A DNA stretch of 64,000 bases, taken from contig JAEDDW010000003.1 in NCBI GenBank assembly GCA_016293645.1, forward strand, positions 15,108 through 79,107, given 5' to 3'. Origin of the DNA: Treponema sp. Lineage in GTDB: Bacteria; Spirochaetota; Spirochaetia; Treponematales; Treponemataceae. Within the stretch, counting starts at the first letter, position 1, and each line of letters begins with the position of its first letter. Of the stretch, positions 9,213-18,067 are shown one piece after another. The notes below the pieces were generated by a model. The model was not told the origin of the DNA and searched no databases. It saw only the letters and a program-made list of their open reading frames with translations. The position numbers were made by a program, and so were the translations under genes.

Positions 9213-9798
9213 GAACTCCCGTCAGATGATATTCATATACGCGGAGATGATTCTTTATGACTGTTGAAGTTCCGGCTGAATGAATTTCTTCAATTACATT
9301 TTTACCGTCAATAATTTTTCTGATCTCTTCAACGCCGTCATTTTCGACACTGAAATCAAGTCTGAATTTTGCAAGCCGATCTTTCAAAGACTGCGGATCA
9401 TAGAAAGCAAGCTGGATATCCCAGACGATGTATTCGGCCTTCATGTTTTCAGGGAACACCGCTGAATTGAATTCGACATTGCCGTTGCTGTACGAAAGTT
9501 CTCCCATGCTGGTGCCCACATCATTGAGAATCGAAACATACATTCCTTTTTCATCAGCATTGATGTAAAGCGGAAATGAAAAACTTTGGCCGCCGAATGA
9601 ACCTTCGAAAAGCTGAACTTCGTCCATCGGCTTTGAGATGTTTTCCGTAGTGAGAATATTTACTTTCTTCGTATTGGTCACATAGACTGCTGGAGTCACA
9701 GGACCTTCTATTCTGTTTGTGGCACAAGAAATGAAAAGCGCAGAAGCCATCACAATGACGGAAAAGAATTCCGCGCACTTTCCGTTAAGTCTAAACAT
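9202..9798 (-). CDS. Lipoprotein associated with aryl polyene export (DUF3261-like position)
   Basis: 198-aa protein with a lipoprotein signal ending LFISC (Cys25), then a beta-rich domain. APE clusters commonly encode a small lipoprotein next to the MMPL exporter and LolA-like carrier, and this one occupies that place; assignment to that family is by context and weak resemblance, not by a clear motif. The start at 9798 has no Shine-Dalgarno but sits 6 nt downstream of a consensus-like promoter, so this gene may also be expressed from a leaderless internal transcript. Confidence 0.72.
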   Translation of the reverse strand: MFRLNGKCAEFFSVIVMASALFISCATNRIEGPVTPAVYVTNTKKVNILTTENISKPMDEVQLFEGSFGGQSFSFPLYINADEKGMYVSILNDVGTSMGELSYSNGNVEFNSAVFPENMKAEYIVWDIQLAFYDPQSLKDRLAKFRLDFSVENDGVEEIRKIIDGKNVIEEIHSAGTSTVIKNHLRVYEYHLTGVLDE

Positions 9799-9804
9799 GA
9801 TTCA

Positions 9805-9833
9805 AGTTTAAATTTAATGGTTGCTTTTGTCAA
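9805..9833 (-). promoter_or_regulatory. Internal promoter before the APE lipoprotein gene
   Basis: On the minus strand, TTGACA (9828-9833), a 17-bp spacer and TAAACT (9805-9810) lie in the 59-bp gap after the MMPL gene. The -10 ends 6 nt before the ATG at 9798, so the transcript would start at or beside the start codon. It would let the distal half of the operon be expressed separately. Confidence 0.6.
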
Positions 9834-9857
9834 ATTACGACAAGACCGGCGATACCG

Positions 9858-12212
9858 TCAATCCCTTTCATAAAAGAAGGAACTGTAGTATGCGGTCGCA
9901 AGGCCTACGAGGATCGCAAGTCCCATCAGATGCACCGGAGTGAAGGAACTGAGGGAAATGGCACCAAATGAAACTGCAGTCGTAAAGAAGGACAGCAGGA
10001 TCGCATAGGGTTCAAGCCTCTTGTTTTCAGTGGTGTCATTCCTTTTCTGAGCTTCGACCATGTATATGACGTAATCCAGTCCAAGACCAAAAACAAGGAT
10101 GATTCCTGTGATTGAAAAAAATTCCAGATGGATTCTGGCGATGGAAAAAACTGAACTTACAAGAAGGATTATCAGCAGCGGAATGGAAATAATCTTAAGG
10201 GACTGCTTCATCCTGTAGAACATCCTGAGGACGATGAAAATAAGAACATAGGCAACGGCAAAGAATTTAAGGATCATTACCGTAAGGACATCCATATCAT
10301 GGCTTATATCCGCCATCTTGTTCACGTAGAAGACATCGCCGCCGTAATTTGAGGCAAAGATTTTTCCATCAAGTCCGTCAGGAATGAAAGAGGGCATCAC
10401 AACGGAATACCAGTTTCCGTCGATTTCACCAAGCCAGGAATTTGCACATGCGCTCTGGATGAATTCAGGAAAGTCTTCCATTACAGTATAGACATCCTTC
10501 TTTTCTTTCCATTCGGAATTGATCCGCTGCGTCATCGAGGAATCTTCTCCTATATATTCAAGCTGTTCTCCCATCAAAGGCAGAAGCTCCTCGTAAATTT
10601 TCTTTGACTTGTCCTGCTGTTTTTTTGACGGAAGAAAATCGGAAGTGCAGAAAAGGGAGATTCCGTCAATCTGATTTCTCAGGTCTGATACAACCTCATG
10701 CTCAAGTTCAATCAGTCCATCAGCAGTCTTTCCGCGCAGAATGAACCATCCGCGAGGCGCATAATTGAGTACCCTTGCACTTTCAATCTGATCTTCAAGG
10801 ACACGGCCTTCCATCTTATAAAGGCGTGAAAGGTCGTTCTCAATGCGGCAGAATTTGTATCCCTTGAAAAGACAGACAAAGGCAAAAACAAACATCGCAG
10901 TAACGGCAATACGGCCGGCAATCTTTCGGTTGTACCACTCCGGTATTTTCACGAACCTCATTCCACGGACACGACGCTTCCTGTGTTCAGGGACCGGAAC
11001 AAGCGGATAGATGCAGATCACCGAAAGAAAGGAACTGAAAATTCCCGACAGGGAGAATACCGACATCTGCTTCAGAAGTTCAAAAGGGGCAAAGATCAGG
11101 ATGGCAAAACAGATCTCGGTTGAAATAAGGGAAAGCACAAGACCGGAGAAAAGATAAGATCTTATCTCGGAACCTGACTTCAATGATGTATTGGCTTTCC
11201 AGTTGATGAAAAAATGAAGGCTGTAGTCGATGCACGAACCGATCAATGAAGTTCCGAAAATCAGTGTAAGGACATGGATTCGATGGAAGACTGAAATCGT
11301 AAGCAGAAACGCGGTGAGGGCGGAAACACCGATTGAACCAAGCGAAAGGAAAATCGGCACAGGAGTCCTAAAGACAAGAAGAAGCATGACAAGAACCGCG
11401 GCAAGAGACACTGTGGAAATGATGGTTATTTCCTTTGTTGCGGCATTGGAACTTTTGTGGCTGTGGAATGTGGTTCCCGAGTAAACAAAACGCTGGCCGT
11501 CATTTTCATATTTCGAGCATACTGAATAGATTTCCGAGATGCCGTTTTTCTTGCTTGCCAGTGCGGAACCTTCCTTGCTAAGAAGTCCACGCACCATGAC
11601 ATACCAAAGACCGTTGTATTCTCTGGCAAGGACATTGTCCTTCATGCCCAGGGATGTTCCGTTGGATGACAGAGCTTCAAGATAGTTTTCCATCTCAATT
11701 TCCGTCAGAAGAAAAGGATCCCTGTCCATATAGGAAAGACTTGAATAAGTGAAAGGACTGTAAAGTTTTTCAAGAGCCAGCTGCGACATTCTGGAAGGAT
11801 CATCGTTTTTTTCATCGATGAAATTGAACCTGTTGTTGAAGAGGAAAGTCTCAAACTGCCCCAGGACTTCCGTATCCTGATAAAGAGTCAGTGACTTGAA
11901 ATTACGGCTGTCTTTCAGCTCGTCGTAAACCTTGCCGGCGATTTCCTTTGCGGTGTCAAAATCCCTGTTGCATGAAAGGATGAACACATTACGGCTTGTG
12001 ACTTCGGAAAGTTTTCTGTCAGCCTTTTCAACAGATTCTCCGGAAAACTGTTTTGGCAACATGTTGAACAGATCGGCATCTATCCTGAGTGGATCCTTTG
12101 AAAACAAGAAGGAAGCAAGAAAAAACGAGACGATCACGAAATGGAATAATACCCACAGGCCAAGAAACTTTCTGTCAGAAAGTCTATCTGTTATTGAAGT
12201 AAGATTTTTCAT
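9858..12212 (-). CDS. MMPL/RND-family exporter of the aryl polyene cluster
   Basis: 784-aa inner-membrane protein with the RND layout: an N-terminal membrane helix, a periplasmic loop of about 200 residues, a block of five or six helices, a second periplasmic loop, then another block of helices ending at the C-terminus. It belongs to the MMPL-like exporters of APE clusters thought to move the aryl polyene lipid out of the inner membrane. The frame opens further upstream, but ATG 12212 is preferred because helix 1 follows directly; this start lies inside the 3' end of the LolA-like gene (29-bp overlap), so the two are coupled. Confidence 0.88.
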   Translation of the reverse strand: MKNLTSITDRLSDRKFLGLWVLFHFVIVSFFLASFLFSKDPLRIDADLFNMLPKQFSGESVEKADRKLSEVTSRNVFILSCNRDFDTAKEIAGKVYDELKDSRNFKSLTLYQDTEVLGQFETFLFNNRFNFIDEKNDDPSRMSQLALEKLYSPFTYSSLSYMDRDPFLLTEIEMENYLEALSSNGTSLGMKDNVLAREYNGLWYVMVRGLLSKEGSALASKKNGISEIYSVCSKYENDGQRFVYSGTTFHSHKSSNAATKEITIISTVSLAAVLVMLLLVFRTPVPIFLSLGSIGVSALTAFLLTISVFHRIHVLTLIFGTSLIGSCIDYSLHFFINWKANTSLKSGSEIRSYLFSGLVLSLISTEICFAILIFAPFELLKQMSVFSLSGIFSSFLSVICIYPLVPVPEHRKRRVRGMRFVKIPEWYNRKIAGRIAVTAMFVFAFVCLFKGYKFCRIENDLSRLYKMEGRVLEDQIESARVLNYAPRGWFILRGKTADGLIELEHEVVSDLRNQIDGISLFCTSDFLPSKKQQDKSKKIYEELLPLMGEQLEYIGEDSSMTQRINSEWKEKKDVYTVMEDFPEFIQSACANSWLGEIDGNWYSVVMPSFIPDGLDGKIFASNYGGDVFYVNKMADISHDMDVLTVMILKFFAVAYVLIFIVLRMFYRMKQSLKIISIPLLIILLVSSVFSIARIHLEFFSITGIILVFGLGLDYVIYMVEAQKRNDTTENKRLEPYAILLSFFTTAVSFGAISLSSFTPVHLMGLAILVGLATAYYSSFFYERD

Positions 12213-12810
12213 CTTCCGAAAGTTCCTTTGGATGTGACTGGTTTGTAAATGCATAGAAAACGGAACCACCCTTGGCTTCATTCAGCACGATGTCGGTGAT
12301 CTCAGAATTTCCCGATTCGGTCTTTCCTTTTAAGACAATGCTGCTCATCACCGAGGCAACAGTCTTGTCTTTAGGTTCAAGGGAAACTGTCCATGTATTT
12401 TTGCCGGAAGTTTCAAACACCAGAGTAAAATTCTGACCAAGCCTTGAAACATCATTTGAAAAAACGGCAAGCAAGGTGGAAGAAACGCTTTTGAACGCAT
12501 CGTTTCCACGGGCATCAACAACTTTTTTGTTCCCGTCTGAACCGATCTGAACCATGTAGTCAGCACCAAGAACCAGAGTCGAAGGGAAAGGCTTCAGTGT
12601 ATTCCAGAGAATTCCTTCCGTGCTGAAAATGAATTTTCCATTGGAACTGAGTTTTTTCCCAGTCTTTGCGATCGTCTTTGACTGTAGGAAATCACCTTTT
12701 GTAATCCCGTTTTTTGAAAGATCGGAACAGACCGACTCAAGAGAAATGTCCTGTGAAAATGCAAAGGCAGCACAAAGAAGAAGCGCCGCAAAAAAAACAT
12801 GTCTTTTCAT
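12184..12810 (-). CDS. LolA-like periplasmic outer-membrane carrier
   Basis: 208 aa with an N-terminal signal peptide (MKRHVFFAALLLCAAFAFSQ) and a LolA-like body (KGDFLQSKTI, then GKFIFSTEGILWNTLKP-type strands, then a D-rich turn). LolA proteins ferry lipidated cargo across the periplasm. In APE clusters this protein is thought to carry the polyene product to the outer membrane after the MMPL pump. An AAGGA lies about 9 nt before the ATG. It is coupled to the downstream exporter gene. Confidence 0.87.
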   Translation of the reverse strand: MKRHVFFAALLLCAAFAFSQDISLESVCSDLSKNGITKGDFLQSKTIAKTGKKLSSNGKFIFSTEGILWNTLKPFPSTLVLGADYMVQIGSDGNKKVVDARGNDAFKSVSSTLLAVFSNDVSRLGQNFTLVFETSGKNTWTVSLEPKDKTVASVMSSIVLKGKTESGNSEITDIVLNEAKGGSVFYAFTNQSHPKELSEDEKSYFNNR

Positions 12811-12842
12811 GCAATAAATCCTTTATCAAATTACCGGTAGGT

Positions 12843-13271
12843 TCATTTTTTTGATGCCATCGCAGCTTTCATTTTTTCGATGAAAGTTTCAGGACAGACA
12901 TACATGGTCTCTCCCGTAGCGACCTTTACCACCATCTGTGTGGATTCCGCCTTTGTCACAAGATCACCATTCGAGCTGTAGATCTCATATTTGATCTTGA
13001 GGCAGTTTTCAAATTCAGTGACGGAAGACCTTATTTTCGCCACCTCATTGAATTTGAGGGATTTAAGGTAGCGCACCTTTATGTCAACAACAGGGAATGC
13101 ATAGCCTTCGTTTCTCATCGACAGATAATTGTATCCGATCTCGTCAAGAAGAGCGCAACGGCCGACTTCCATGAAACGCACGTAGTTTCCGTGATATGCG
13201 ATATCCATCGAATCGACATCATAGAATTCGACCTTGAACTCTTTTTCAACTGTATAAAACTCTTTGTCCAT
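12843..13271 (-). CDS. Acyl thioesterase, 4HBT hotdog family
   Basis: 142 aa, one hotdog domain. The DVDSMDIAYHGNYVRF segment (Asp20 as the likely catalytic acid, His27) matches the D.D..G..YH..Y motif of YbgC/4HBT thioesterases. Predicted to release or edit acyl-ACP intermediates of the polyene pathway. It is tightly packed: the acyltransferase gene ends 2 bp upstream and the LolA-like gene starts 32 bp downstream. Confidence 0.87.
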   Translation of the reverse strand: MDKEFYTVEKEFKVEFYDVDSMDIAYHGNYVRFMEVGRCALLDEIGYNYLSMRNEGYAFPVVDIKVRYLKSLKFNEVAKIRSSVTEFENCLKIKYEIYSSNGDLVTKAESTQMVVKVATGETMYVCPETFIEKMKAAMASKK

Positions 13272-13273
13272 CC

Positions 13274-14230
13274 TTATTCCTCGCTCCAGAAATCATAGAA
13301 GTTGTACCACTGATTCGGAAACCACATGCAGTATTTTTCAAGCGTCATAACGTAGTTTTCACAAAGCCGGTTTATCCTTTCATTTCTTTCATTCCGACTG
13401 CAGCCATTGAAATCGATGTCAGACCTGTGCATGTAGACTGCGTTGACAGGTCTCAGCATGACAGGTGCGTCCCTGAGTCCAAAACAGAAATAGGTCGGAC
13501 AGTCAAGAAGTGCGGCAATGAGAAAAACTCCGTAAGGGAATTTTGCGTCCTTTCCAAGAAATTTTGTCCTGATGGACCTGTTGCTTGAATGGGCCGAAAT
13601 CCTGTCTCCGGTTATCACCACAATTTCTCCGTTCTGAATTTTTTCCTGAAGCATTATTATCGTTTCCGGAGTAATATCCGTCGGGTCGATGGCGGTCATC
13701 TCATAATCTTCATTTACACCCTTCATCACGTTGTTGAATTTTTCAGAAGATTTTATCTCCATTATCACCGTCACGGGAATCACATGATCGACACCGGCAC
13801 GGCAGAATGTAGAAAGACTTCTCAGAAGATCCATGTTGCCAAGATGTGAAGCGATCAGAAGACAGCCCTGACCTTTATCAAGATTTTCCCAGTAATCATC
13901 TATGTCATCATCGTTGTAGAAAATATCTTCCTCATCAATTTTACCGATCCACCCTGCGATGCGTTCAACAAGACAAAGACTGAAGGAGAAAATCGTCCTG
14001 TAGATTGAAATCCTGTGAGGGACATGGCCGCCTGTAAAAGTCATCATCTGATTCTGGAACCTTCTGATTTCCCTGCGCGCACGGCTTGAAAATAAATAAT
14101 AGAAGAATGCAACGGGAAATATTATTCCGCACACGACAGGAAGCGGCAGCACCTTGACCAGCCATAAGGTCAAGAGTATTGGAGCGCTGGTGTGGACCTG
14201 TTCCTTTTCCTTGTACCACTGTTTATCCAT
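13274..14230 (-). CDS. LpxL/HtrB-like lysophospholipid acyltransferase
   Basis: 318 aa with an N-terminal membrane helix (about residues 18-48) and an H-x4-D acyltransferase motif, His129-Asp134 in ASHLGNMD. Expected to transfer an acyl or polyene chain onto a lipid at the inner membrane. In several proteobacterial APE clusters a family 2 glycosyltransferase and an acyltransferase of this type are fused; here they are separate genes overlapping by 8 bp. Confidence 0.85.
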   Translation of the reverse strand: MDKQWYKEKEQVHTSAPILLTLWLVKVLPLPVVCGIIFPVAFFYYLFSSRARREIRRFQNQMMTFTGGHVPHRISIYRTIFSFSLCLVERIAGWIGKIDEEDIFYNDDDIDDYWENLDKGQGCLLIASHLGNMDLLRSLSTFCRAGVDHVIPVTVIMEIKSSEKFNNVMKGVNEDYEMTAIDPTDITPETIIMLQEKIQNGEIVVITGDRISAHSSNRSIRTKFLGKDAKFPYGVFLIAALLDCPTYFCFGLRDAPVMLRPVNAVYMHRSDIDFNGCSRNERNERINRLCENYVMTLEKYCMWFPNQWYNFYDFWSEE

Positions 14231-14981
14231 TTTTTTTCAAACCCCTTTTAATTGCCCTGAAAATCAAAACAGGCGAACGGAACATCATGCCGATGCACAG
14301 CCTTGTATAGGCAAGTGAAATGTGAACATTGTCACGCACCAGGCGGAAGTTTGACACGCCGTCTTTCGGGTAGCTGACCTTCACCGGACTTTGAACCACA
14401 GGAATATTTTTCCATATCATGTGGACAAGAATATCCAGATCAAAACCCATATGGCTGTCGATAACCGCGTGGTTTTTCAGCAGCCTGTAATATGGAGCCA
14501 CCGGATACACACGGAACCCTATGAGGCAGTCCTTGATTTCATTTGATATTGTAACAATATGGATCCACGTGTTTGCGATTTTTCTAGCCTTGAGTCTTGC
14601 AGGCGGAACCGTCTCGTCGTATTCAGGATAGCTGCAGATGATGCATTCAGGATTTTTCTCGGACAGCTCAAGAAAATGTTCCACCTGGCTTACATCATGC
14701 TGACCATCTGAATCTATCTGAAGGACGTGGGTGATTCCAAGCTCATGGGCTTTTTTCACGCCGTCATTTACAGCCCTGCCCTTGCCTCCATTTTTTTTTC
14801 TCCAGATGACGACCACGGCGGAATATTTTGATTCCACATCGCGTATGAATTTCTTATCGTCCTCCCCATTGCCGTCATCAACAACAATGATGGGGCAGTT
14901 GAATTTCAACAGTGAGGAAACAACATAATCCAAAGTCGATCCGTGCCTGTACACAGGAACAATGAAAGCAAATCTATTCAT
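14223..14981 (-). CDS. Family 2 glycosyltransferase
   Basis: 252 aa GT-A fold. FIVPVYRHGS near residue 7, IVVDDGNG near 33, KKNGGKGRAVNDG near 62 and a DSDGQH metal-binding motif near 90 are diagnostic of GT2 enzymes of the dolichyl-phosphate-mannose-synthase type. In the APE pathway it would glycosylate the head group or lipid anchor. It overlaps the acyltransferase (8 bp) and the dehydratase gene (8 bp), so it is part of one translationally coupled run. Confidence 0.88.
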   Translation of the reverse strand: MNRFAFIVPVYRHGSTLDYVVSSLLKFNCPIIVVDDGNGEDDKKFIRDVESKYSAVVVIWRKKNGGKGRAVNDGVKKAHELGITHVLQIDSDGQHDVSQVEHFLELSEKNPECIICSYPEYDETVPPARLKARKIANTWIHIVTISNEIKDCLIGFRVYPVAPYYRLLKNHAVIDSHMGFDLDILVHMIWKNIPVVQSPVKVSYPKDGVSNFRLVRDNVHISLAYTRLCIGMMFRSPVLIFRAIKRGLKKNG

Positions 14982-15351
14982 CAGTTTTTACCACAACAAA
15001 TGCTCCGGAAGAAAAAACCTTTGATTCATCAATGGCTGACCAAAGCCTGAATGCCATGGAGGATTTTCCCGGATCATATTCCAGCCTCAATCTTACTTTT
15101 GTATCAGGAAGAATCGGTGCTGAAAACTTCATCCTTTTTATTGAAGAGACTCCCCTGTCGACGCCAAAATATCTGCACGCAAAACGGGAAATCACCTCAA
15201 ACTGACCGACTGCCGGCAGCAATTTAAACTGAGGGAAATGTCCGTCAAAGAAATCACTTTCTCCTGGAACAAGGAATTCCAGTACTACAGAGGAGTCATT
15301 TTTTTCAATCAGTATCTCGTTCTCAATGGAGTGGCTGTTCATCGGCATCAA
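14974..15351 (-). CDS. ApeI-like hotdog dehydratase
   Basis: 125 aa hotdog protein. FFDGHFPQFKLLPAVGQFE carries the His of the FabA/FabZ GHFP motif and the following helix with its Gln/Glu, so dehydratase activity is likely. Its start overlaps the end of the ligase gene by 4 bp. With the dehydratase at 7531 it gives the two-dehydratase set known from aryl polyene synthases. Confidence 0.82.
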   Translation of the reverse strand: MMPMNSHSIENEILIEKNDSSVVLEFLVPGESDFFDGHFPQFKLLPAVGQFEVISRFACRYFGVDRGVSSIKRMKFSAPILPDTKVRLRLEYDPGKSSMAFRLWSAIDESKVFSSGAFVVVKTDE

Positions 15352-17378
15352 GCTTCCTGTGGATTGTCGAACAATGCGGCGATTTCCGCCTTGTGCTTCT
15401 TACCCTGAACATCAACAGGAAGTTCATCGACGAAGCGCCATTTCTTTGGAAGGACAACGTTCTCAAAGAATTTCATCAGCCAGTCATGGAAATACCTGTT
15501 GATGAGATATTTTTCAGTGCCCTCAAACTTTTTCTTTCCTTCCGCGTTCAATACGACTGCTGCGGCAAGATACTGGCGAACATCGTTGGAAAGGGCTATG
15601 ACCTTCACGTCTGCAACAAGTCCACTTTCAAGAAGGCGGTTTTCAACCTCGGTCATGGAGATGCGCTTTTCCTCAATTTTTACTATGGAATCGCTTCTTC
15701 CCTTCAAAAGGAATTTCTGTCCGTCACCGGTAAATTCCACAAGGTCTGCGGTCGCAAATCCTTCAGGATTCTTGATGTACGGGGAAATTATGCGAAGACA
15801 GCCGTCATCGCCCTTCCATACCTTTGCGTTGTCAAAAGGTGTCCAGACAAGATTGTCCTTGTTCTGCTGGCGGTAGGCAATGCCGCTGGTTTCTGTTGAA
15901 CCGTAAACTTCAAGAGGACAGAAGCCAAAGACCTTTTCCGTGCTTACGGCAAGTTCAGGACTGACGGCACCGCCGCTTGTGAAAATCCATGTATTGTCAA
16001 GCGGAAGCCTGTCCTTTGATTCCACAGTGCGCTTAAGGAAAGCCGGAGTTGCGATGATGATGTATCTGTCGTCATCAAGTTTCTCAAAGTCTTCAGGAAA
16101 TTCGATTCTTGTCCTGCGGAACGGAACCCCCAGCGTAAACGGAAGGCAGATGCCAAAAAGAAATCCGTAGATATGATGCTGGCTTACTGTTGTAACAAGA
16201 TGACGGCTGCAGAATTCCTGTCCCCACTTTGAGATGATGAAGGCATTGTCTTCCTCAAATTCCTTCATGCGCTGAGGCACGGCTTTTGGAGTCCCCGTTG
16301 AACCGGAAGTATACATGAAGATGTTTGAATCCTCGCAATTGATTCCAGGCGCAGTGCGTATCTCAGCTTCTGAAGGATATGCCGAACCTTCGATTATTTC
16401 TGGAATGAAAGCAGAGCCCGGGATGACTGCGCCGTCCTTCTTCTGGTCAGTGAGGAATTCAGTTCCGGCTGTCTTGATTTCCGAAATGAAAGATTCCGCG
16501 ATGTTCTGCGTCAGGTAGACAGTTTTTCCACTTTGAAGGAGAGCAATGAAAGCCACAAGGAAATACCAGTAGTCCTCGCAATGAAGGATCCAGTTCCGGG
16601 AATTTTCCGAAGCAAGGAGTTTTCTCATCTTCGCCGTATCAACAAGAAAATCCTTCCAGGTCTTGTAAATTCCGGCTGAATACCTTCCCTCATAACAAAG
16701 GATATGATCATCCTTTCTTGAGTCTGCCTTGAATCTAGAGACCGGATATGTCTTTATCATTTTTTTATCCACCTTCTTCCTAATGAAAAATTCAACGGTA
16801 AAAAGGATCCCCATCAAAACATAGGAGATTCCACCGTTGTACAGGGACCACACTCTGTCACTTGCAAAGAACGCAGTGTAAAAGGCGACGGTTCCGTTGA
16901 GAATAAAAAAAACACACCATACCAAAGTGACCTTGAAGCAATATTTTTCTACCAGGCGTTCCCATGAACTTCCTTTTATGGTTTTATCCATGAGGGTCGC
17001 AAATCTGAAAATCATGCAGGGCGGTGAGAACAGCGTACTGCCAAACACCAGTAAAAAAGTCAGACTTATGACAACCGAATAAAGCTTAAGGAAAACAACC
17101 TTCTGCGTAATAAAACAAAAAAGACCGGTGGCAAGAAATAGTGCGGAAGAAACAAGCGGACGCCAGTTCATCACTTTCTTTTTTTCACCATTACCGGCTT
17201 TTGAATTCCCGTCCTTTCTTCTGCCAGCTGTCGCGCTCAGAAAAAAGGCAGATGCAAGAACGATTATGCACAGGGACAAAATTCTGACCGGAAGTCTGAA
17301 CACCACAAGAAATGCAAACACCAGCACAGGATAGATGGCAGCCAATGCATAGAACAGAATTTTAGGCAATCCGGACAA
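15348..17378 (-). CDS. Membrane-fused acyl/aryl-ACP ligase (AMP-forming)
   Basis: 676 aa. The first 200 or so residues hold six or seven membrane helices resembling the small COG4648-type membrane protein usually encoded as a separate gene in APE clusters. The remainder is an ANL-superfamily adenylating enzyme with the P-loop FMYTSGSTGTPK (about residue 355), a VYGSTETSG motif and a C-terminal lysine region. Predicted to activate the aromatic starter acid with ATP and load it on an ACP at the membrane. The fusion is notable. It overlaps the dehydratase gene and follows the ACP genes. Confidence 0.87.
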   Translation of the reverse strand: MSGLPKILFYALAAIYPVLVFAFLVVFRLPVRILSLCIIVLASAFFLSATAGRRKDGNSKAGNGEKKKVMNWRPLVSSALFLATGLFCFITQKVVFLKLYSVVISLTFLLVFGSTLFSPPCMIFRFATLMDKTIKGSSWERLVEKYCFKVTLVWCVFFILNGTVAFYTAFFASDRVWSLYNGGISYVLMGILFTVEFFIRKKVDKKMIKTYPVSRFKADSRKDDHILCYEGRYSAGIYKTWKDFLVDTAKMRKLLASENSRNWILHCEDYWYFLVAFIALLQSGKTVYLTQNIAESFISEIKTAGTEFLTDQKKDGAVIPGSAFIPEIIEGSAYPSEAEIRTAPGINCEDSNIFMYTSGSTGTPKAVPQRMKEFEEDNAFIISKWGQEFCSRHLVTTVSQHHIYGFLFGICLPFTLGVPFRRTRIEFPEDFEKLDDDRYIIIATPAFLKRTVESKDRLPLDNTWIFTSGGAVSPELAVSTEKVFGFCPLEVYGSTETSGIAYRQQNKDNLVWTPFDNAKVWKGDDGCLRIISPYIKNPEGFATADLVEFTGDGQKFLLKGRSDSIVKIEEKRISMTEVENRLLESGLVADVKVIALSNDVRQYLAAAVVLNAEGKKKFEGTEKYLINRYFHDWLMKFFENVVLPKKWRFVDELPVDVQGKKHKAEIAALFDNPQEA

Positions 17379-17387
17379 ATCTCTTTC

Positions 17388-17639
17388 CTATGCCCAGACA
17401 GAAGCCAAAGCATCAACAACATCCTGAACAGTCTTCACTTCCTTGAAAATGGAAGCATCGACGGCAGGCTTTCCTTCAGGTGTGAATTCCTTCATTTTTA
17501 CAACAAGATCAATTGCATCGATCGAATCCAGATCCAGGTCATCGCCAAGAAGGGCTTCAGGAGTAACTTCAGATTCCTCAAGCTCAAAAACAGAAACAAG
17601 TATTTCCCTGAGTTTTACGAAAATTTCATCTTTTGACAT
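17388..17639 (-). CDS. Acyl carrier protein 1 of the APE cluster
   Basis: 83 aa acidic four-helix carrier. DLDSIDAIDL contains Ser39, the phosphopantetheine attachment site. It lies 9 bp downstream of the second ACP gene and 9 bp upstream of the ligase gene. One ACP probably takes the aryl starter and the other the malonyl extender, as described for APE systems; which is which cannot be read here. Confidence 0.92.
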   Translation of the reverse strand: MSKDEIFVKLREILVSVFELEESEVTPEALLGDDLDLDSIDAIDLVVKMKEFTPEGKPAVDASIFKEVKTVQDVVDALASVWA

Positions 17640-17648
17640 GGTAAACTC

Positions 17649-17915
17649 CTAGTTTGCCTTTGCGCGTTCCGCGGCGATGTACTGTGCAAGTGAGTCGACT
17701 GAAGCAAAAATCTTCTTTGTATCCTCGCCTTCCGTAGCAAATTTGATGCCGAATTTCTTTTTAAGTGCGACACCCAGTTCAAGGGCATCAATTGAATCCA
17801 AACCAAGTCCTTCGTTGAACAAAGGAGCGTCGTCCACAATATTTTCCGGCTTGATATCCTCAAGCTGAAGAGACGAAATTATTGTTTCCTTGAGTTTCTG
17901 TTTCAATGCATCCAT
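17649..17915 (-). CDS. Acyl carrier protein 2, first gene of the APE operon
   Basis: 88 aa. GLGLDSIDALEL gives Ser41 as the 4'-phosphopantetheine site. The frame extends 38 codons upstream, but ATG 17915 is chosen because it is preceded by AGGGGA at good spacing and the upstream part would cover the promoter. Its position directly after the promoter makes it the operon's leading gene. Confidence 0.9.
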   Translation of the reverse strand: MDALKQKLKETIISSLQLEDIKPENIVDDAPLFNEGLGLDSIDALELGVALKKKFGIKFATEGEDTKKIFASVDSLAQYIAAERAKAN

Positions 17916-17946
17916 AAAAAATCCCCTAAAAACAAATACTCTTCCC

Positions 17947-17975
17947 ATTATATTGAAGAATTCCCGCAGATTCAA
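17947..17975 (-). promoter_or_regulatory. Promoter of the aryl polyene operon
   Basis: On the minus strand: TTGAAT (17970-17975), a 17-bp spacer and a perfect TATAAT (17947-17952), ending 31 nt before the ATG of the leading ACP gene. The -35/spacer region overlaps one arm of a spaced inverted repeat, GAATTCCCGC near 17958 and GCGGAATTC near 17995, which could be an operator. The plus-strand trio starts from the same 152-bp divergent gap. Confidence 0.72.
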
Positions 17976-18067
17976 CAAGATGTAATTTTTTCGTGCGGAA
18001 TTCCCATCCCGTAAACTTGAAAATTCCATCTTTTTTCTTTACAGTTTCTTCTATAAAATGAGGAGCT

